This document shows, piece by piece, positions 43,601 through 59,619 of a stretch of DNA of 64,000 nucleotides (positions are counted from its first letter, which is position 1; each line of letters opens with the position of its first letter). The DNA is from Chrysomallon squamiferum (lineage: Eukaryota > Mollusca > Gastropoda > Neomphalida > Peltospiridae): the NCBI GenBank assembly GCA_012295275.1, contig CM022665.1:36533933-36597932 (forward strand), in the 5' to 3' direction. Under the pieces are notes generated by a model. That model was not told where the DNA came from. It made no database searches and was given only the letters and a program-made list of their open reading frames with translations. A program made the translations under genes and the position numbers.

Positions 43601-43884
43601 GTCATATGGTGATGTGTTTTCAAAATAAACCTACCATCGAATGGTTTGCGTAGCCTCCTAAATGCTGTAAATATTCGTCCAGTATTGAAAAACGCTTAGC
43701 AGCTATTAATGTACTTGTCTAGTAAGAAAATACGCCAGATTTGCAAAACTTACCAGCTAACGTTTCACGTGGTGCTTTAATGAGAAAACCTTGGCCGAAT
43801 TTGTACCAACTGACTGGGTTAACTCCCTTAATGTTTCTTCCAAAGATGACGTTCGTTACTTTAAGATGAAAACCACTTCAACAA

Positions 43885-44330
43885 TATATGTTGGATAATT
43901 CAAACAAACTTAACAACATCTACTTGATAATTAAAACAGAACAAATATTAACCATTATCGGTATGCCAGATAAAACCTTATTAACAACATCGGCTTGGTA
44001 ATTCAGACCGTTTGGGTATTATTAACAACACTGACTTGGTTTAATTCAAACGGTACAGAACAATACTTAGCAACATAGGCGTGGTTGTTCAAACTTCTAA
44101 ATATTGACACTATCGACCTGGAGATTACACGCTATAAATGATAAACAGACATAAGCTTGGTAATTCAAACAGAACATAATTATTTGGAAACATCGTCTTC
44201 GTAATTCATATCAACTTGCAGTAAGCAGTATCAACTTGGTAATTCAAACATTATGAATGTTAAACAAACAAAAGCTCAATAATTCAAACACTTCAGTATT
44301 ATATATCGCCAGTTTGTTCATTCAAATGAT
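43885..44330. repeat. Degenerate ~40-bp minisatellite, about 11 units
   Basis: A core close to CTTGGTAATTCAAAC recurs at about 43891, 43923, 43994, 44035, 44077, 44117, 44156, 44196, 44235, 44275 and 44313, mostly 38-42 bp apart. The linker tends to contain AACATxGxC. Units differ at several positions each, so the array is old. Confidence 0.8.
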
Positions 44331-44336
44331 ATATAC

Positions 44337-47400
<3,064 letters not shown>

Positions 47401-48006
47401 GTTATTAACTATTTTTTAATAAATTTCTCGAATAATGATGTTCTGCGAAAGAAAAGCACTTGCGTCACTCCAGTCTGCTAGTTTTATCGGTTCAGAACAT
47501 TAAATAAAAAACAATGGATGCACCTTGCAAGAAGAGACTGTGATATTCGATAAACCATTCGTGAAACAGAGGCTGGATCAGGAAACTAATATCTTAACGT
47601 GTTACGCTTACTAACATTCACTGCAGACCACCACCTAAGAAGTAGTGGTGGTAGTCTTCATTGTGGTGGTGGGGGTGGTGGTTGTAAGTAGTAAAATAAC
47701 TAGTAATAGAAGTAATAGTTGTAGCAGTTGTAGTAGTAGTGGTGGTATTGCCGATGATGATAATGATGATAATAACAGTTTTAGTGTTCGTATTAAACTG
47801 TTATTAAAAGCAGTGGTAATAATAATAATAAAATAATAATAATAATAATAACCGATTTTGAAACTGTTTATATTTATTAATAGCAATACAAAATCTTAAA
47901 AATAAGTAAATAAATAAATAAAAATAGTTTGTGAAATGAAAACACCTTAGAAATACTTAATTTTTACTTAACTGATTTATATTATTAGTGTTACATCATT
48001 ATTTCG

Positions 48007-48059
<53 letters not shown>

Positions 48060-49380
48060 TGCAACATCAGCAGCGGCAGCAGCTGTTACACTAGTAGAAG
48101 TAGTATCAGTAGCAGCAGCTACCTTCACGTAATTGTAGTAATATTTTATTACTAGTGGTGGTATTTTAGATGATAAAGATTAATTCAAATCGTAAAATTA
48201 TATTTTTTTAGAAAGGATTTTTTTCGGTTTGGAAGCGTCACATACATGTCACGTCAGTCAACGAAATAAACGACGAATATGCAGTGAGAACAGATTTTTC
48301 AAACATGGAATACAAAACAAGTCAACTACATCATCATACCCTGCTCAAATATCGTAAAACGACGTGTTTCCGCAATAGTCGTGTTTCGCTCATTATTCAC
48401 TGTCAAATTTATTTAGCATTCTTCACCTTTCTACTTCGTGTTTACCGACGACTTGAACCGGCTTCTTTCGGCATGTTCCGCCCGAGACTCTGCGTCATGT
48501 CGGCAAATATTTACCCGTGCCATTTCACTGTCGATTTTATTCAGTGAAAAATTTAGTTTGTCATATTAAGTGCCTCAAATATTTATATTTTGTTTCTCAG
48601 GGTTTATTTAAGTGTCGTTCCTCCGGGTAGAAGTATTATTTTAATTTGTGGACAAAAGAGTAATCACGAGTACGCGTGGAAAACGGAGCGATGCAAACGA
48701 GACAACGGTTCGAGAATATAATGACAGTTTACCTTTGACACCTGTCAATCAAAACTGGTTGTCTATTGTCACGTTATTATGCGAGGTTTTGTTCGTGATA
48801 TACGACTACTTGCTAGAGTTATCTGCCTTTAGGTCGTTGCAGACGACTCTATACTTTGTTAAATGAACAGGAAATACCGCCAATTCATTGTCGTGGAACT
48901 GGATACGACTATCGGTCCGCATACCGTATCAACAATAAGCCTACGTCCAGTTAGTTTACAAGCCACCCCGATATTCTATCCTATGATATGACACCACATG
49001 CTAAAAACGCATTTATCTATTTCATTATCAGCTGTATTTTTAATGGCGGGTGAAGGAGAAAAAAAAAAAAAAAAAAGAGGGAGAGAGAGAAAAAATCCAT
49101 TGACGTTTTTATGGACTGATTTTAATGTACTTGTAGTTTAGAATTTAACATACATAACTGGCAATTTCAGATAACCATACGGCAAATGATATTGGTGAAG
49201 TCCATAAAATATCGCAACTCTGACAGTTGTACCTTTAATTTAATGATTTTCACCTTCCCAATACGAATCATATACTGTAAATATATCCGCTTATAAACAG
49301 GACCCGAAGAAATATGGCTTGTTTCTATTAATGTTAATAAGAAAGCGTTAATAATACAAAGATGAGTCATGGCAGTTACT
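47401..49380. other. Complex islands around an (ATT)n tract
   Basis: A complex stretch at 47420-47640 is followed by GT-rich trinucleotide repeats and (ATT)n at about 48010-48059. 48180-49380 is unusually rich in CpG and free of simple repeats apart from a short poly-A/GA piece near 49060-49090. Open frames here (for example 87 codons at 48284) resemble nothing I know and have no splice context. I see it as possible non-coding regulatory DNA. Confidence 0.5.
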
Positions 49381-49471
49381 GTTAAACATTATGCAACAAA
49401 ATATGTCATATACGTTTATTTATTTTTTATTTTTCAAAATGTGTAATTATTTATTTATTTATTTTTTCCCT

Positions 49472-49502
<31 letters not shown>

Positions 49503-49937
49503 TTTTTTATTTATTTATTATTATTTTTTTCATTTCATATTCTGCTCTATTCTATTCTATTCTGGGATTTATTTATTTATTTTAATTTAATTTTAATTTA
49601 GCTTAGACATCAGATGAATTGGTATTACCTATGCTGCTACTATTACTACTATTTTGCATTTGTTACCTAAAAAGATAAGAAACAAAAATAACAGTAAATA
49701 ACTGAACTATTAATATCTACATCAATTTTTTCAAAACCATCTCTTTGAATTCTGTTTATATTTATTTTATTTTTTTTGTTCATGAAAAATGGATAAAAGA
49801 GCAACATAAATTTTAAAAAATGTTTATAATTCATAACCAAACAAATAAATACATTCTCGTCTTAATCTCAATCTCAGTGTTGGAGCTGTGTATTTTGTCT
49901 ACTTTTTATGTGTTTTCCTTCTCTTATAGTAAAAAAA

Positions 49938-49972
<35 letters not shown>

Positions 49973-50100
49973 AAAATTTCAAATTTTCAAACAGAATAAA
50001 TCATTTATTTACATTTATTCTCTTTTATTATAAATAAATAAATTAACAAATAATAATTAAAAAAATTAAAACAGAATAAATCGTTTATTTACTAAACTAA
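49381..50100. repeat. Low-complexity TTTA/AAAT tetranucleotide DNA
   Basis: Long TTTA tracts (about 49430-49580) and AAAT tracts (about 49927-49975). No gene seen. Confidence 0.85.
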
Positions 50101-50339
50101 TAGACGAAAAGAACAAACCCAAACACAATATTTTGCAACTCGTAGCGAATGCGTTATAAGGAAGAAATTACTCGACTTCTTTAGATAGATGTAATTTTAT
50201 TAAACTGTAAGATTAATTCATATCACATGTTTTTAATTATACTGTCAGTTATTATATTTCATTTTTAACTGTCGAGAATTAAATATCTGAGATGAAAAGA
50301 CCGTGTTACCTACAAGCTTTAATGTACATGTCTTAACCA

Positions 50340-50690
50340 CAACGTATCTCGGATTGGTGTCATCAGTTCGCCATTAAACTGGAACATTTTTACACTGACG
50401 GTAAAATCCGCGCACACATGTCGTGATGGAAGCTGGACAGAAAACCTGCGTGTCCACGAACGCCACAAAGAGACTGCTGGAGATTAGTTGATGAATTATC
50501 CTTGTAGGCATTTCATTACCTTCTGTATAGCGATACGGGCTCTGCCCCGCCCATTCATATAGATAATAACCAGGTATGGATGATACCAGTCCCGGGCGAT
50601 TGAAAATAGGGGCGGGATAACCGGATTCTAACAACTTGGCAGCCGAGACGTGATGGTCACTATGGAAACGTCCTATAACAATGTATTGGA
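50340..50690. promoter_or_regulatory. CpG-rich island with GC boxes
   Basis: Within AT-rich DNA, this stretch has a GCCCCGCCC box (50544-50552) and a GGGGCGGG box (50609-50616) in opposite orientation, plus a loose RFX X-box-like match GTCACTATGGAAAC (50656-50669). An 86-codon minus-strand frame (50374-50634) covers it but is not recognised. It may be a promoter or enhancer; no transcript can be assigned. Confidence 0.4.
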
Positions 50691-50799
50691 GACTATTTCT
50701 TTTTTCACCTTATTTTTTTTTTTTTGTTGTTGTTGTTTTGTTTGAGGTGTGTTGTTATTTAGAATCTATATAGTTGCTTCTTTAAAATTTTATTATTAA

Positions 50800-50839
<40 letters not shown>

Positions 50840-51004
50840 TATTTTTTTAATATATTTTATGTTTATATTCACTTATTTTTTACTTCTATTTATTTATTTT
50901 TTATTTTATTTATTTTTATTTTATCATTATCATCATCATCATCATCATCATTATTATTATTATTATTATTTATTTTATTTTTATTTTATTTTATTTTATT
51001 TTAT

Positions 51005-51050
<46 letters not shown>

Positions 51051-51449
51051 TGTATGTATGTATGTATATATGTATATATTACAGTTTAGTTCAAAAGTGT
51101 TGTTTGAATTTGTGTTTTCGTTCTTCTTTTCTTATGGGTTGGCCAGATTTTACTTTTGTTGGACTTTGTGCAATCTGCTTTAATTTTGTTTGAATTTGTA
51201 TTTCAATTTGTTTAGTTTAGATTATTTTCATTCAGATATAAAAATTAACACAATGTTATATAATCAAACAGAGACACACACACACTCATATATATATATA
51301 TATATTTATTTATTTATTTATATACATGTATGTACATGTCAATGTCTATATACACATACGCACACATATATATATATATACATACATACATACATAATGA
51401 GTTTCGTATTACTTACTTACTTACTTAATTTACCTTCGTTATATAAACT

Positions 51450-51490
<41 letters not shown>

Positions 51491-51520
51491 CAACCCCAGA
51501 GAAGCTCTTGTGGGTTCTTG
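50691..51520. repeat. Microsatellite-rich DNA
   Basis: (ATT)n near 50795-50838, (TATG)n at about 51022-51066 and a poly-T tract at about 51452-51490, among others. No gene. Confidence 0.85.
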
Positions 51521-51529
51521 TGTCTCCAG

Positions 51530-52500
51530 AATGAATAAAATATTAATATAATGAACAATACATCGCACACGACAGCTGTTCATAACATATCATACAGTGT
51601 ATTCATATCTAGATCCACGTGATAAATGTAACCCTGTGCACAAATTACTAGAATTAACTACACATGCTTCTTATAGGCTGTGTAATTAGACAGGAGAGAC
51701 GAGCTTTGAATGTCGAAAGTTAAGCTCAGCCATATGGCTTACAGTCTGTTTGTAAAGCTCCATTGTTTAGTTGCTGTATGCCTGTACAAAGGCTAATGTC
51801 CGCGATATGTAATATTATAATAATCCTGAGCACTGTTTTAACAGGTTGTGTAATTCGACTTGTAACTGCAGAATTACTTCCCCTACTTCACATTTCAGGT
51901 TAAGTCGGTAAGTAAACGGTTAAAGAAAAAAAAAAAATACTAATGCTCAAATTAAAATAAAATAATGTAATTTAAATAATAAAAGGAGTGAAAAATAAAT
52001 AAATAAATAAATAATGAAAACTAATAGTTCTAAAACTGTCCTCTTTAATAGAAGTTTATATTACCACAAAGTTACTTTAGAAAAAAAAGAAGAAAAAAAA
52101 AAAAAAAAAAAAGAACAAGAAAAAACAAACAGGCAACAACCTTTCCACCAAAACAGGCTTACTGTAAAAAATAATTTACTGTCCTTTAAAAACCCAATAT
52201 TTTGAAATAAAACAAGAAAATCCCTAAAATTGATTTTGATTGACTAGTACGTAAATGAGTGTGTGTGTGTGTATGTGTGTGTGTGTGTTTGAATGTTTCT
52301 ATCCGTGACTATGTATGTATGTATGTATGTATGTATGTATGTATGTGTGTATATGTATATATATATATATATATATACAAACATATACATACATACATAC
52401 ATACATGTATGTGTATATATATATACATACACACACATACATACATACATACATACATATGTTTGTGTGTGTTCATGTATATAATATTTTGTAGCATCTT
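51530..52500. other. Short complex island, then (TATG)n tracts
   Basis: 51530-51910 is complex sequence without a recognised gene. 52250-52490 is TG, TATG and CATA repeats that give overlapping Tyr-Val-Cys or His-Thr-Tyr frames; these are not genes. Confidence 0.65.
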
Positions 52501-52519
52501 TAACAGCTAAAAATGCATC

Positions 52520-53000
52520 TCACTGTAATGATATGTATACCGATACGTTCACAAAATGACAAAGCATTCGCGAAGAAAGAATGGCGCGGGAAATGTCGTG
52601 AACAGCTGAATAAATCAGCGCCTGATTATCATAGTTTCAACATGACGACATGTATCTCATAATTATATTGACGCTTTTTGTGATCTCTGGAAAGCTTTCT
52701 TTATTCACGTCAGCTGAAGGAATCAAGAGAAATTCTTTCTCTCTCCATCATAGTCGGACCACCCTGAAACCTCATCATGGCGACGCTATCTCAACAGCCA
52801 ATCGTTTTTCCCGACACAAATCAACGGTGCTTGATACATGGAAACACTTATGTGAGACCTTTTTGGGATTGAACATGTCAAGTAAGAATTGTTATCCAGT
52901 TTTCATCGCGGAATAGGATCTGAATAAAAGTTAAGAGTACCAATATTTCAGAGATTAATAATTATCTACCCCTGAGGAAGTTCGGAAAGTCAGTAACAGA
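52520..53000. other. Complex CpG-containing island with an unrecognised 88-codon frame
   Basis: An open frame at 52650-52916 (+) begins MYLIIILTLFVISGKLSLF, which could pass for a signal peptide, then has a Lys-Arg pair (GIKR) and a basic, Ser-rich body. I recognise no family, and there is no repeat of the kind seen in neuropeptide precursors. The island is equally compatible with non-coding DNA. Confidence 0.25.
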
Positions 53001-53056
53001 GAAAAAAGATAACATTTTGAATAAAGGAATGAATGAACGAATGAATGAATGAATTT

Positions 53057-53087
<31 letters not shown>

Positions 53088-53189
53088 ATCATTATCATAA
53101 TATATACAAACTTTTAAATTTACACTCTGTTTTTGTTATTGTCATTTTTGTTGTTGTTATTATCACTATTATTACAATACATTCCTTTT

Positions 53190-53640
53190 AAATTATCAAT
53201 CCCTATCTGGGCCTCTGGGGCACCAGAGGCCACCACAAGGCCTGTCAATCATTGCAGTCACGCGACTGTAACGAGAGTATTATATCCATGACGAGATTTC
53301 ACGCACCAGCGAAAAAAATGATGGTTAATGTTGTTATTTCGATACTTCAATTTTCTGCAACTATATCTCTCTGCATGTTCTTGTATGAAAAAAAACAAGA
53401 GCACGATTTCAATGAGGGTAACGAACCGGTTAGTCTCCCCGAGTCGGCTATAACGCCGCGATGCAGAGATAACGTGTTTTAGCTGATGGTATCGCGACTA
53501 CATGGTTTTGGTTATTTACCAATTTACTATAATTTTACCCGTGTTTGCTTTCTAAACAGGTACACGTTAGCTGACGTTGTTCACATTATTTCAGATTTAT
53601 TTGTTGCCGTATATATCAGATTTCTCTTCCTTTCTGGTTG
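53190..53640. other. Complex island with a GC-rich perfect inverted repeat
   Basis: The inverted repeat GGCCTCTGG...CCAGAGGCC occupies 53210-53231 with a 4-nt loop. Complex sequence without a recognised gene follows. Confidence 0.6.
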
Positions 53641-54095
53641 TTCTTTCTTTTCGTTTTTTTTTTTTTTTTAATATCTTTCTTTCACTTTTGTTTAATTTCT
53701 TTCAGTCATTTCATTTCTTTCTTTTTTTTTTTTTTTTTTTTTTAGTTCTAATTTATTGTTAGTTTATTTTTGTTTCAATTCTTTCTTTCGTTATTTTTCT
53801 TTTCTTCTTCTTTTCCGTTTTTTCTTTCTTTCTTTTTTCTCTTTTTTTCTTTCATTATAACCTTCCTTTCTTCTTTCCATTCCTTCATCTTTGATTTTGT
53901 CTTCTTTCTTCTTTCTTTTTTTATAGCCATCTTTTTCTGTTTTTAAATTATTTTGTTTTCTTTTTGTTTGTTTTTGTTTGTTCAGTTAATATCTTAATTA
54001 AAGTTTCTACCCTGTTAAAGAAAAGAAAAAATCAGCCAAAAAAGCAAAACAAAGCGAAAAGTAATACATTTTTATAATACTATAAAGATTACTGC

Positions 54096-54129
<34 letters not shown>

Positions 54130-54852
54130 GCAATAACAATTAAACAAAATAATAATAAAGATAAATAAATAAATAGTTTAACAAATAAACAAATATATAA
54201 AAAAAAGAAACAAAAAAAACAAACTTTTTCCCAGAAACTCCAGAGAATTTTTTTTTATTTTTTTATTTTTATTTCTTTCTTTATTTATTTAATGGTTTCT
54301 TTGTTTTGTTTTTTGCTTTTAAAGTTTTCTTCAGTTTAAAATTCAGGCTGCTTCATGTGATATACTCTGATAAATATGATTTCCTATTTCTAAAGGTAGA
54401 TGTAGGAGTTTAAAAATAAACTCTGATGCATTCCTATTGTACACCTGAAAGGTGCGTGAAGAATTCGTTGTTTACAATGAAAACAGAAAAAATGTAAATA
54501 TTTATTTAACATCACCGTTAAAAGTTAGGCTTACGCAGATTATTTTTCTCTTACATTTTTAATATTAAAAAGGTATTTATTTATTTATTTATTTGTTTAT
54601 TTATTATTGTTGTTGTTGTTATTATTATTATTAAATTATTTTTCTTTTGTTTTTTTATTTATTTATTTTTTATTTATTTATTTATTTATTTTTACTTTTG
54701 TGTGTATGTTCATGTAGGTATGTCTGAATGGATGGAATGTATTTCGTAACGTACATTTTTTAAGAATATATATTTATCTGAAAATAGGAAATAATTTTGA
54801 TGAGTTTTCTTTTTTTAATTTAAATCTTAATTTGTGTATGTGTACAGCTTCC

Positions 54853-54937
<85 letters not shown>

Positions 54938-55080
54938 ACTTGACATCGCATTGTTATGTCCAGGTATAAAAATGTAGTCGCTTTCTGATGATGATGATAA
55001 ATTTCTGTCACTGACGAAAAGATAGCTTTTTGAGAAGAAAAATTTTTTACTTCGATAAATTATTTGCATTTTGGTTTTCT
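53641..55080. repeat. T-rich low-complexity DNA and (GA)n
   Basis: T-rich and TTTC-rich stretches (53650-53990), TTTA tracts (54570-54690) and (GA)n at about 54856-54933. No gene. Confidence 0.85.
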
Positions 55081-55089
55081 TTTTACCAT

Positions 55090-56275
55090 TTAGCATTGCA
55101 GGATAAAAGAAATAACTGGTTGCTGTCTTAAGAAACGAGTTTTATCCTCTCCAAGTGGAATGGCAAATGCTGCTTGGCACAGCCTCGCTGTATTCAGCAT
55201 TCTGACATCTGCTTGTATGTGCTGCATATTATTTGGTACACTGCAGTATGAAAAGAATCTATACCTATATTTATCTATTCTGTCTATCTGTCTATATTTA
55301 TATGCTCTGATTCTGCTGATTGTGGAGTACAAATAGGTAACACCATACAATACATTACGTATATCAAAACATTTGCTAACACTGAAAACAATTTTACTGT
55401 TAAATCATAAAGTCAAAAACGGTAAAAAATGTTTTGCCCGGTTGGTGGTTTTACCGACATGGAAATCGTAAATTATGCTGCAAGGTCTTTTAATACTGAC
55501 CGATATCGTTATCTTAACCTTAGGTTACTAGATTTCTATTTTATTGTCGTTTGTACTCTTGTTTTATTACGAATAGGGTATTTCAATTTTAATTTCATGG
55601 TTTCTTCATACCATTTCGGGCCAAAGAAACCATATCTCATTATTTGATGTAAGTAACCCCAAAATGTTATGTCAGATAGCTTGAGGGAAAATATAATGAA
55701 ATGGATGTTGATGATGGTAATCAAGCGAAGGAAAAGATTTGAAGTGGTCGTTTTGCCATCACAGATTTTTATGGGCCAATATTGAGCGACCCTCGACACC
55801 AAATGCAATATATCTCGTACCTCATAAGCAATATGATTGGATGGCGTCAGAACGTGCAGCTCGTGCTCGGCTCGCTCAGCTGGAGCAGGCGTCAGACCCA
55901 ATCAGCTTGCACAGACGATGATGGCGGTCGACTACTTCAGAACTCGGCGGGAAACGACATCATCTGTTGCCAAGATGCAGACCATCAAAGAAACTTTTTT
56001 TCTTCTTTTTTTTTCAAAACTTCTTTTTTAACCTTCTTATACCTTGATAGTATATATATATTTATATATTCTGTAGAATACCACACACGCTGAAGTAAGT
56101 TGTAGACTGCCTTCATGATTTGCCGAGTAATAGACTCATTCAGCTTTGATCAGCGGTTACGAAGATATAGATGGCGACACATTTGATTCTGTCCACCATT
56201 ACCTGCCAACATGAATCGGTAGATTAGCAACGCTCTGTAAGAAGTTCTGACAAGTGTTCATGCGGCGTTTTTATA
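55090..56275. other. Complex islands without a recognised gene
   Basis: 55090-55350, 55420-55990 and 56090-56275 are non-repetitive and relatively CpG-rich. Overlapping open frames in several frames (up to 121 codons on the minus strand at 55536-55901) share no known motif, and none stands out by composition. Probably non-coding, possibly regulatory. Confidence 0.45.
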
Positions 56276-56891
56276 TTTTCTTTTTCTTTTTTTTTTTTTC
56301 TTTTTTTAACTTGTTTTCTTTCTTTTTTCTTACTATTCTTCACTGTACCCATACTGTCTCCTTCAAAGAAAGAGGGATAATGTTACATAGTACGTAATGA
56401 AAAACAACAAAAACAAACTTACTTGAAAGCAAATTGTTTCCTGACTCGAGCGAAAATGTAATATGTATTTTTAGTTAGTTATCATAACATCGTCCTCAGA
56501 TTTCCTTCCTCTTCTTTAACCTGATCCAATGTTTAAAATATTTGCTTTCTAGGGGAATTAAATAAATAAATAAAAATGTAAAAACTGAAAAGTAAAATGA
56601 AACAAATCATAATAATAATAAAAGCTCTTCTCCGCCCATAATTTTAAACTGCTGTTTTGAAAAGTTTTTAGTTTCGTTTTCTTTTGGAGTGTTTTTTTCA
56701 TACTGCTTGTGTATATACTTTGTATAGTATTTATACCAAAAAACTCTCTCTGGATATTAAAAACAAAGAGACAAATAAAATAATGATGATGATGATGATA
56801 ATAATAATAATTATGAACAAGTAAATAAATACATAAAACACTTTTAAACAAACATAACTATAATTATCGTATATTGCAGTATGTGTTACTG

Positions 56892-56976
56892 CATGTATGT
56901 ATGTATGTATGCATGTATGTATGTATATATGTACGTATGCATGTATGTATGTATGTATGTATGTATGTGTATGCAT
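56892..56976. repeat. (GTAT)n tetranucleotide repeat
   Basis: A largely pure GTAT run interrupted by GCAT and GTAC variants. Confidence 0.9.
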
Positions 56977-57079
56977 TTATGTATGAATCTGTGTGTATAC
57001 CTGAATGTATGGATGGATAGATCAAGAGATGAAGGGAGTGATACATTATTTTCACACACGGTTTTATTAATATTATAAT

Positions 57080-57800
57080 CCATTTAATATTATAATTCAC
57101 ACACATATATGTCGAAACCCTAAGTGCATTTCTCGGTCATTTATTTTACATATATATATAAACGTCAGTTGTTAAAAACATTCCACAGATATAATATTTA
57201 CTATATTTTCACAACGGTAAACGTGTGCTGCCGCTGATCTATCGTGGTATATATGTCCATTCAGTCAGGCAAGTCAGCAACCTCCAGGCAAAACAAGAGC
57301 TCAAATATCGAATTCTTCGCGAACTTTCAGAGTCAAGTTTTGGAACCCCACCGTAGTGAAGTATGAAGGAACACTTCTAACTATGGAAGGAATGGTTTGT
57401 TTCTGATTAACCTTATAACCTGAATGGCGACAAGGCCATCTGAGGCCGGTATCAATCTCCTCCAGTATGGCTAACATATTGTCGTCAGGAAAATATTACC
57501 CAATTCGTCAACACCGTCTGCACATTTTACCGCGCGATCTCTGACCTCGTGATGGTCGTATTAACAAACTTTGAATTGTTACTCAGGAAACAAGCTCTCA
57601 GTTCTGTTCCAATGCTGTTGTTCTCTGAAAGATTTCGTTTCTGTCCTCGGGCTTGCAAAATATCGGTGTTAACTGAAGTTTGAGAAAAAACCCTTAAACG
57701 CTAACTCCACCCAGGAACCGAGACGGAAGTCATCATTCAGGTGGCTACTGGCTGAGAAAACAATGTCATACTATCGTGTTAAGTTGATGATTTTTATTTT
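57080..57800. other. Long complex island without a recognised gene
   Basis: About 0.7 kb of mixed-composition DNA with no simple repeat. Stops occur in all frames at short intervals; I recognise no protein. Confidence 0.5.
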
Positions 57801-59120
57801 TTATTTATTGTTTTGGAAAACTATTTGCGAAACATTTTAGATTGTATTATAATAAAATGAATATGTACAGTTGTTACTGCAGACAGTAAAAACGTACGTT
57901 TGTCCGTTTCTACCACAATTTACATCCGCATGGAAGTAGGGAAAGTTTAAGATTGTAATGGGTACAAGGTTTTTAATAATCTTACTATTTCTGTCTGTTG
58001 TATTCTTTCATTAGACGAACATTAAAAAAATAGAAGATGTTTGAAATTAAGTTAATGATTATTTTTATTTATTTATTACTAAAAGAAATTTGGTATAACA
58101 TACCATTTTGATATTATAGTTTTTTACTTCTTGCAAATTTCCATTGATGTATAACCAGCTAATATTTAGTATTGCATCTGGGAAAATTATAATTAACTGT
58201 AGGAACCCTCTTTCCGTTTAATTCAAATTATGTTCGTGTATCTAACACTCGAAGACTAAGAGTGTTTGTTTAACTATATGGTAATGGGTGCCAGGATAAA
58301 AAATTAGTAACTGAGAGCAGAAACATCACGGTAATTATAATTTTCAAAACGTAGTATGGTTATGACCTGCATTGCGATTAGGATCTAGTATGTGGATCCT
58401 TCAGTTCAAAGGGCTGAAAGGAGCTTCAGTAATTATCTTGTTATATATTTTGAATATAGCACAACATGTTCTTCTTTTTCTTCAAAATAACACCCAAAGA
58501 GAAAACTTTATTTCAGTATTTATTTATTTATTATCATCTGCATTGTTATTATTATTACCATCATCGTCGTCGTCATTATTATTATTATTACTGTTGTTGT
58601 TTTTGTTTTTGATTTATACAAAATCATGTGCCTTTTGTTGTTTTTTATTTGTTATTTTCTTCTTGTTATTATTAATTAATTAATTAATTTATTATTATTA
58701 TTATTATTATTTATTTATTTTTTGATATAATCTTTACAAAACACCTAAAGTTTGAGAATAAAGAAGGTATCCGAGAATCATTTTTTCTGCAGCCCATCAA
58801 CAGTTTTGTACTTGTTTGTAGAAAAATTCAGAAATTAGATAATCTGTTTAAGGTCAGTGATGACGTCCCTTTTGTTGCATTAAACTGAGAATGACGCCCT
58901 TTTTCTGATGTGTGTTGTCTTTGTGAAATGAAGTCTTGTATAAATACACTTGAAACAATTGTAACGGAGAATATAAATCATAACATGTGTAGTGCAACAC
59001 ATCCCATACTGCATACCAAAGCATTATTTTTTCTGTTCAAACATTGCCATCTTGGGCAAACCTTGCCATCTTGATGACATATTTTTTCTCTTTCAAACAT
59101 AATATTTAGCTCGACAAAAT
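57801..59120. other. AT-rich DNA with short repeats
   Basis: ATT and TTAA tracts near 58500-58720 and unremarkable sequence otherwise. No gene seen. Confidence 0.6.
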
Positions 59121-59128
59121 CCTAAATA

Positions 59129-59616
59129 ATGAAACTTATTATTCGCCCATGTAAAGCAATACTTCGACATTTGGGTGTCTTGATTGTCTTATTAACAGCA
59201 CACATCGCAAACGGCAAGTATGGCTGCACGTGGGTTTCAAATGACATTTTCCTGAAAGCAATCTCCAAGTGTTTCTTGGCGAGAATCAAGAGATCAAAGC
59301 AAATTAGAGCAGCCGGCTGCTGCTGGCTTTTTCCAGCCTGACCGACCCGAAAGAAACCTGGGAACAGGTTCACTACTTATCCAACACTTACGATAAAATG
59401 TTTCCCAACAATGTGAAAAATTATGCCTCTGATCTCGAAAGCCGTTCGCCTGAAGACATTTTCGAGTAAATGCCAGACATTTTCAACATGGTGATGGTTC
59501 TTTTGCTGAAACTCTCGAGTTATAAATTCTGGTTTATGTTAATAACTCATATTGATGATAGATTGTGCCAAACAGTCTTGGAAATAGCAACGTCGGTACC
59601 ATCAGTGCTGGAATAA
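59129..59616 (+). pseudogene. Possible decayed coding segment, family unknown
   Basis: From 59308 to 59469 one plus frame reads a protein-like stretch: LLLAFSSLTDPKETWEQVHY, then NTYDKMFPNNVKNYASDLES and SPEDIFE, then TAA. The same frame stays open after that stop (MPDIFNMVMVLLLKLSSY...) to another TAA at 59614-59616. Just upstream, a different frame (59129-59341) starts with a hydrophobic, signal-like stretch. This pattern would fit an exon or old gene copy with a stop and a frameshift. The minus strand also has an 83-codon frame here, so the strand is not settled. I do not recognise the family. Confidence 0.25.
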
Positions 59617-59619
59617 AAA

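Noticed and set aside
55536-56093. Open frames of 60-121 codons on both strands
   Set aside because: Overlapping frames on both strands look similar in quality, which suggests CpG-rich non-coding DNA rather than an exon.
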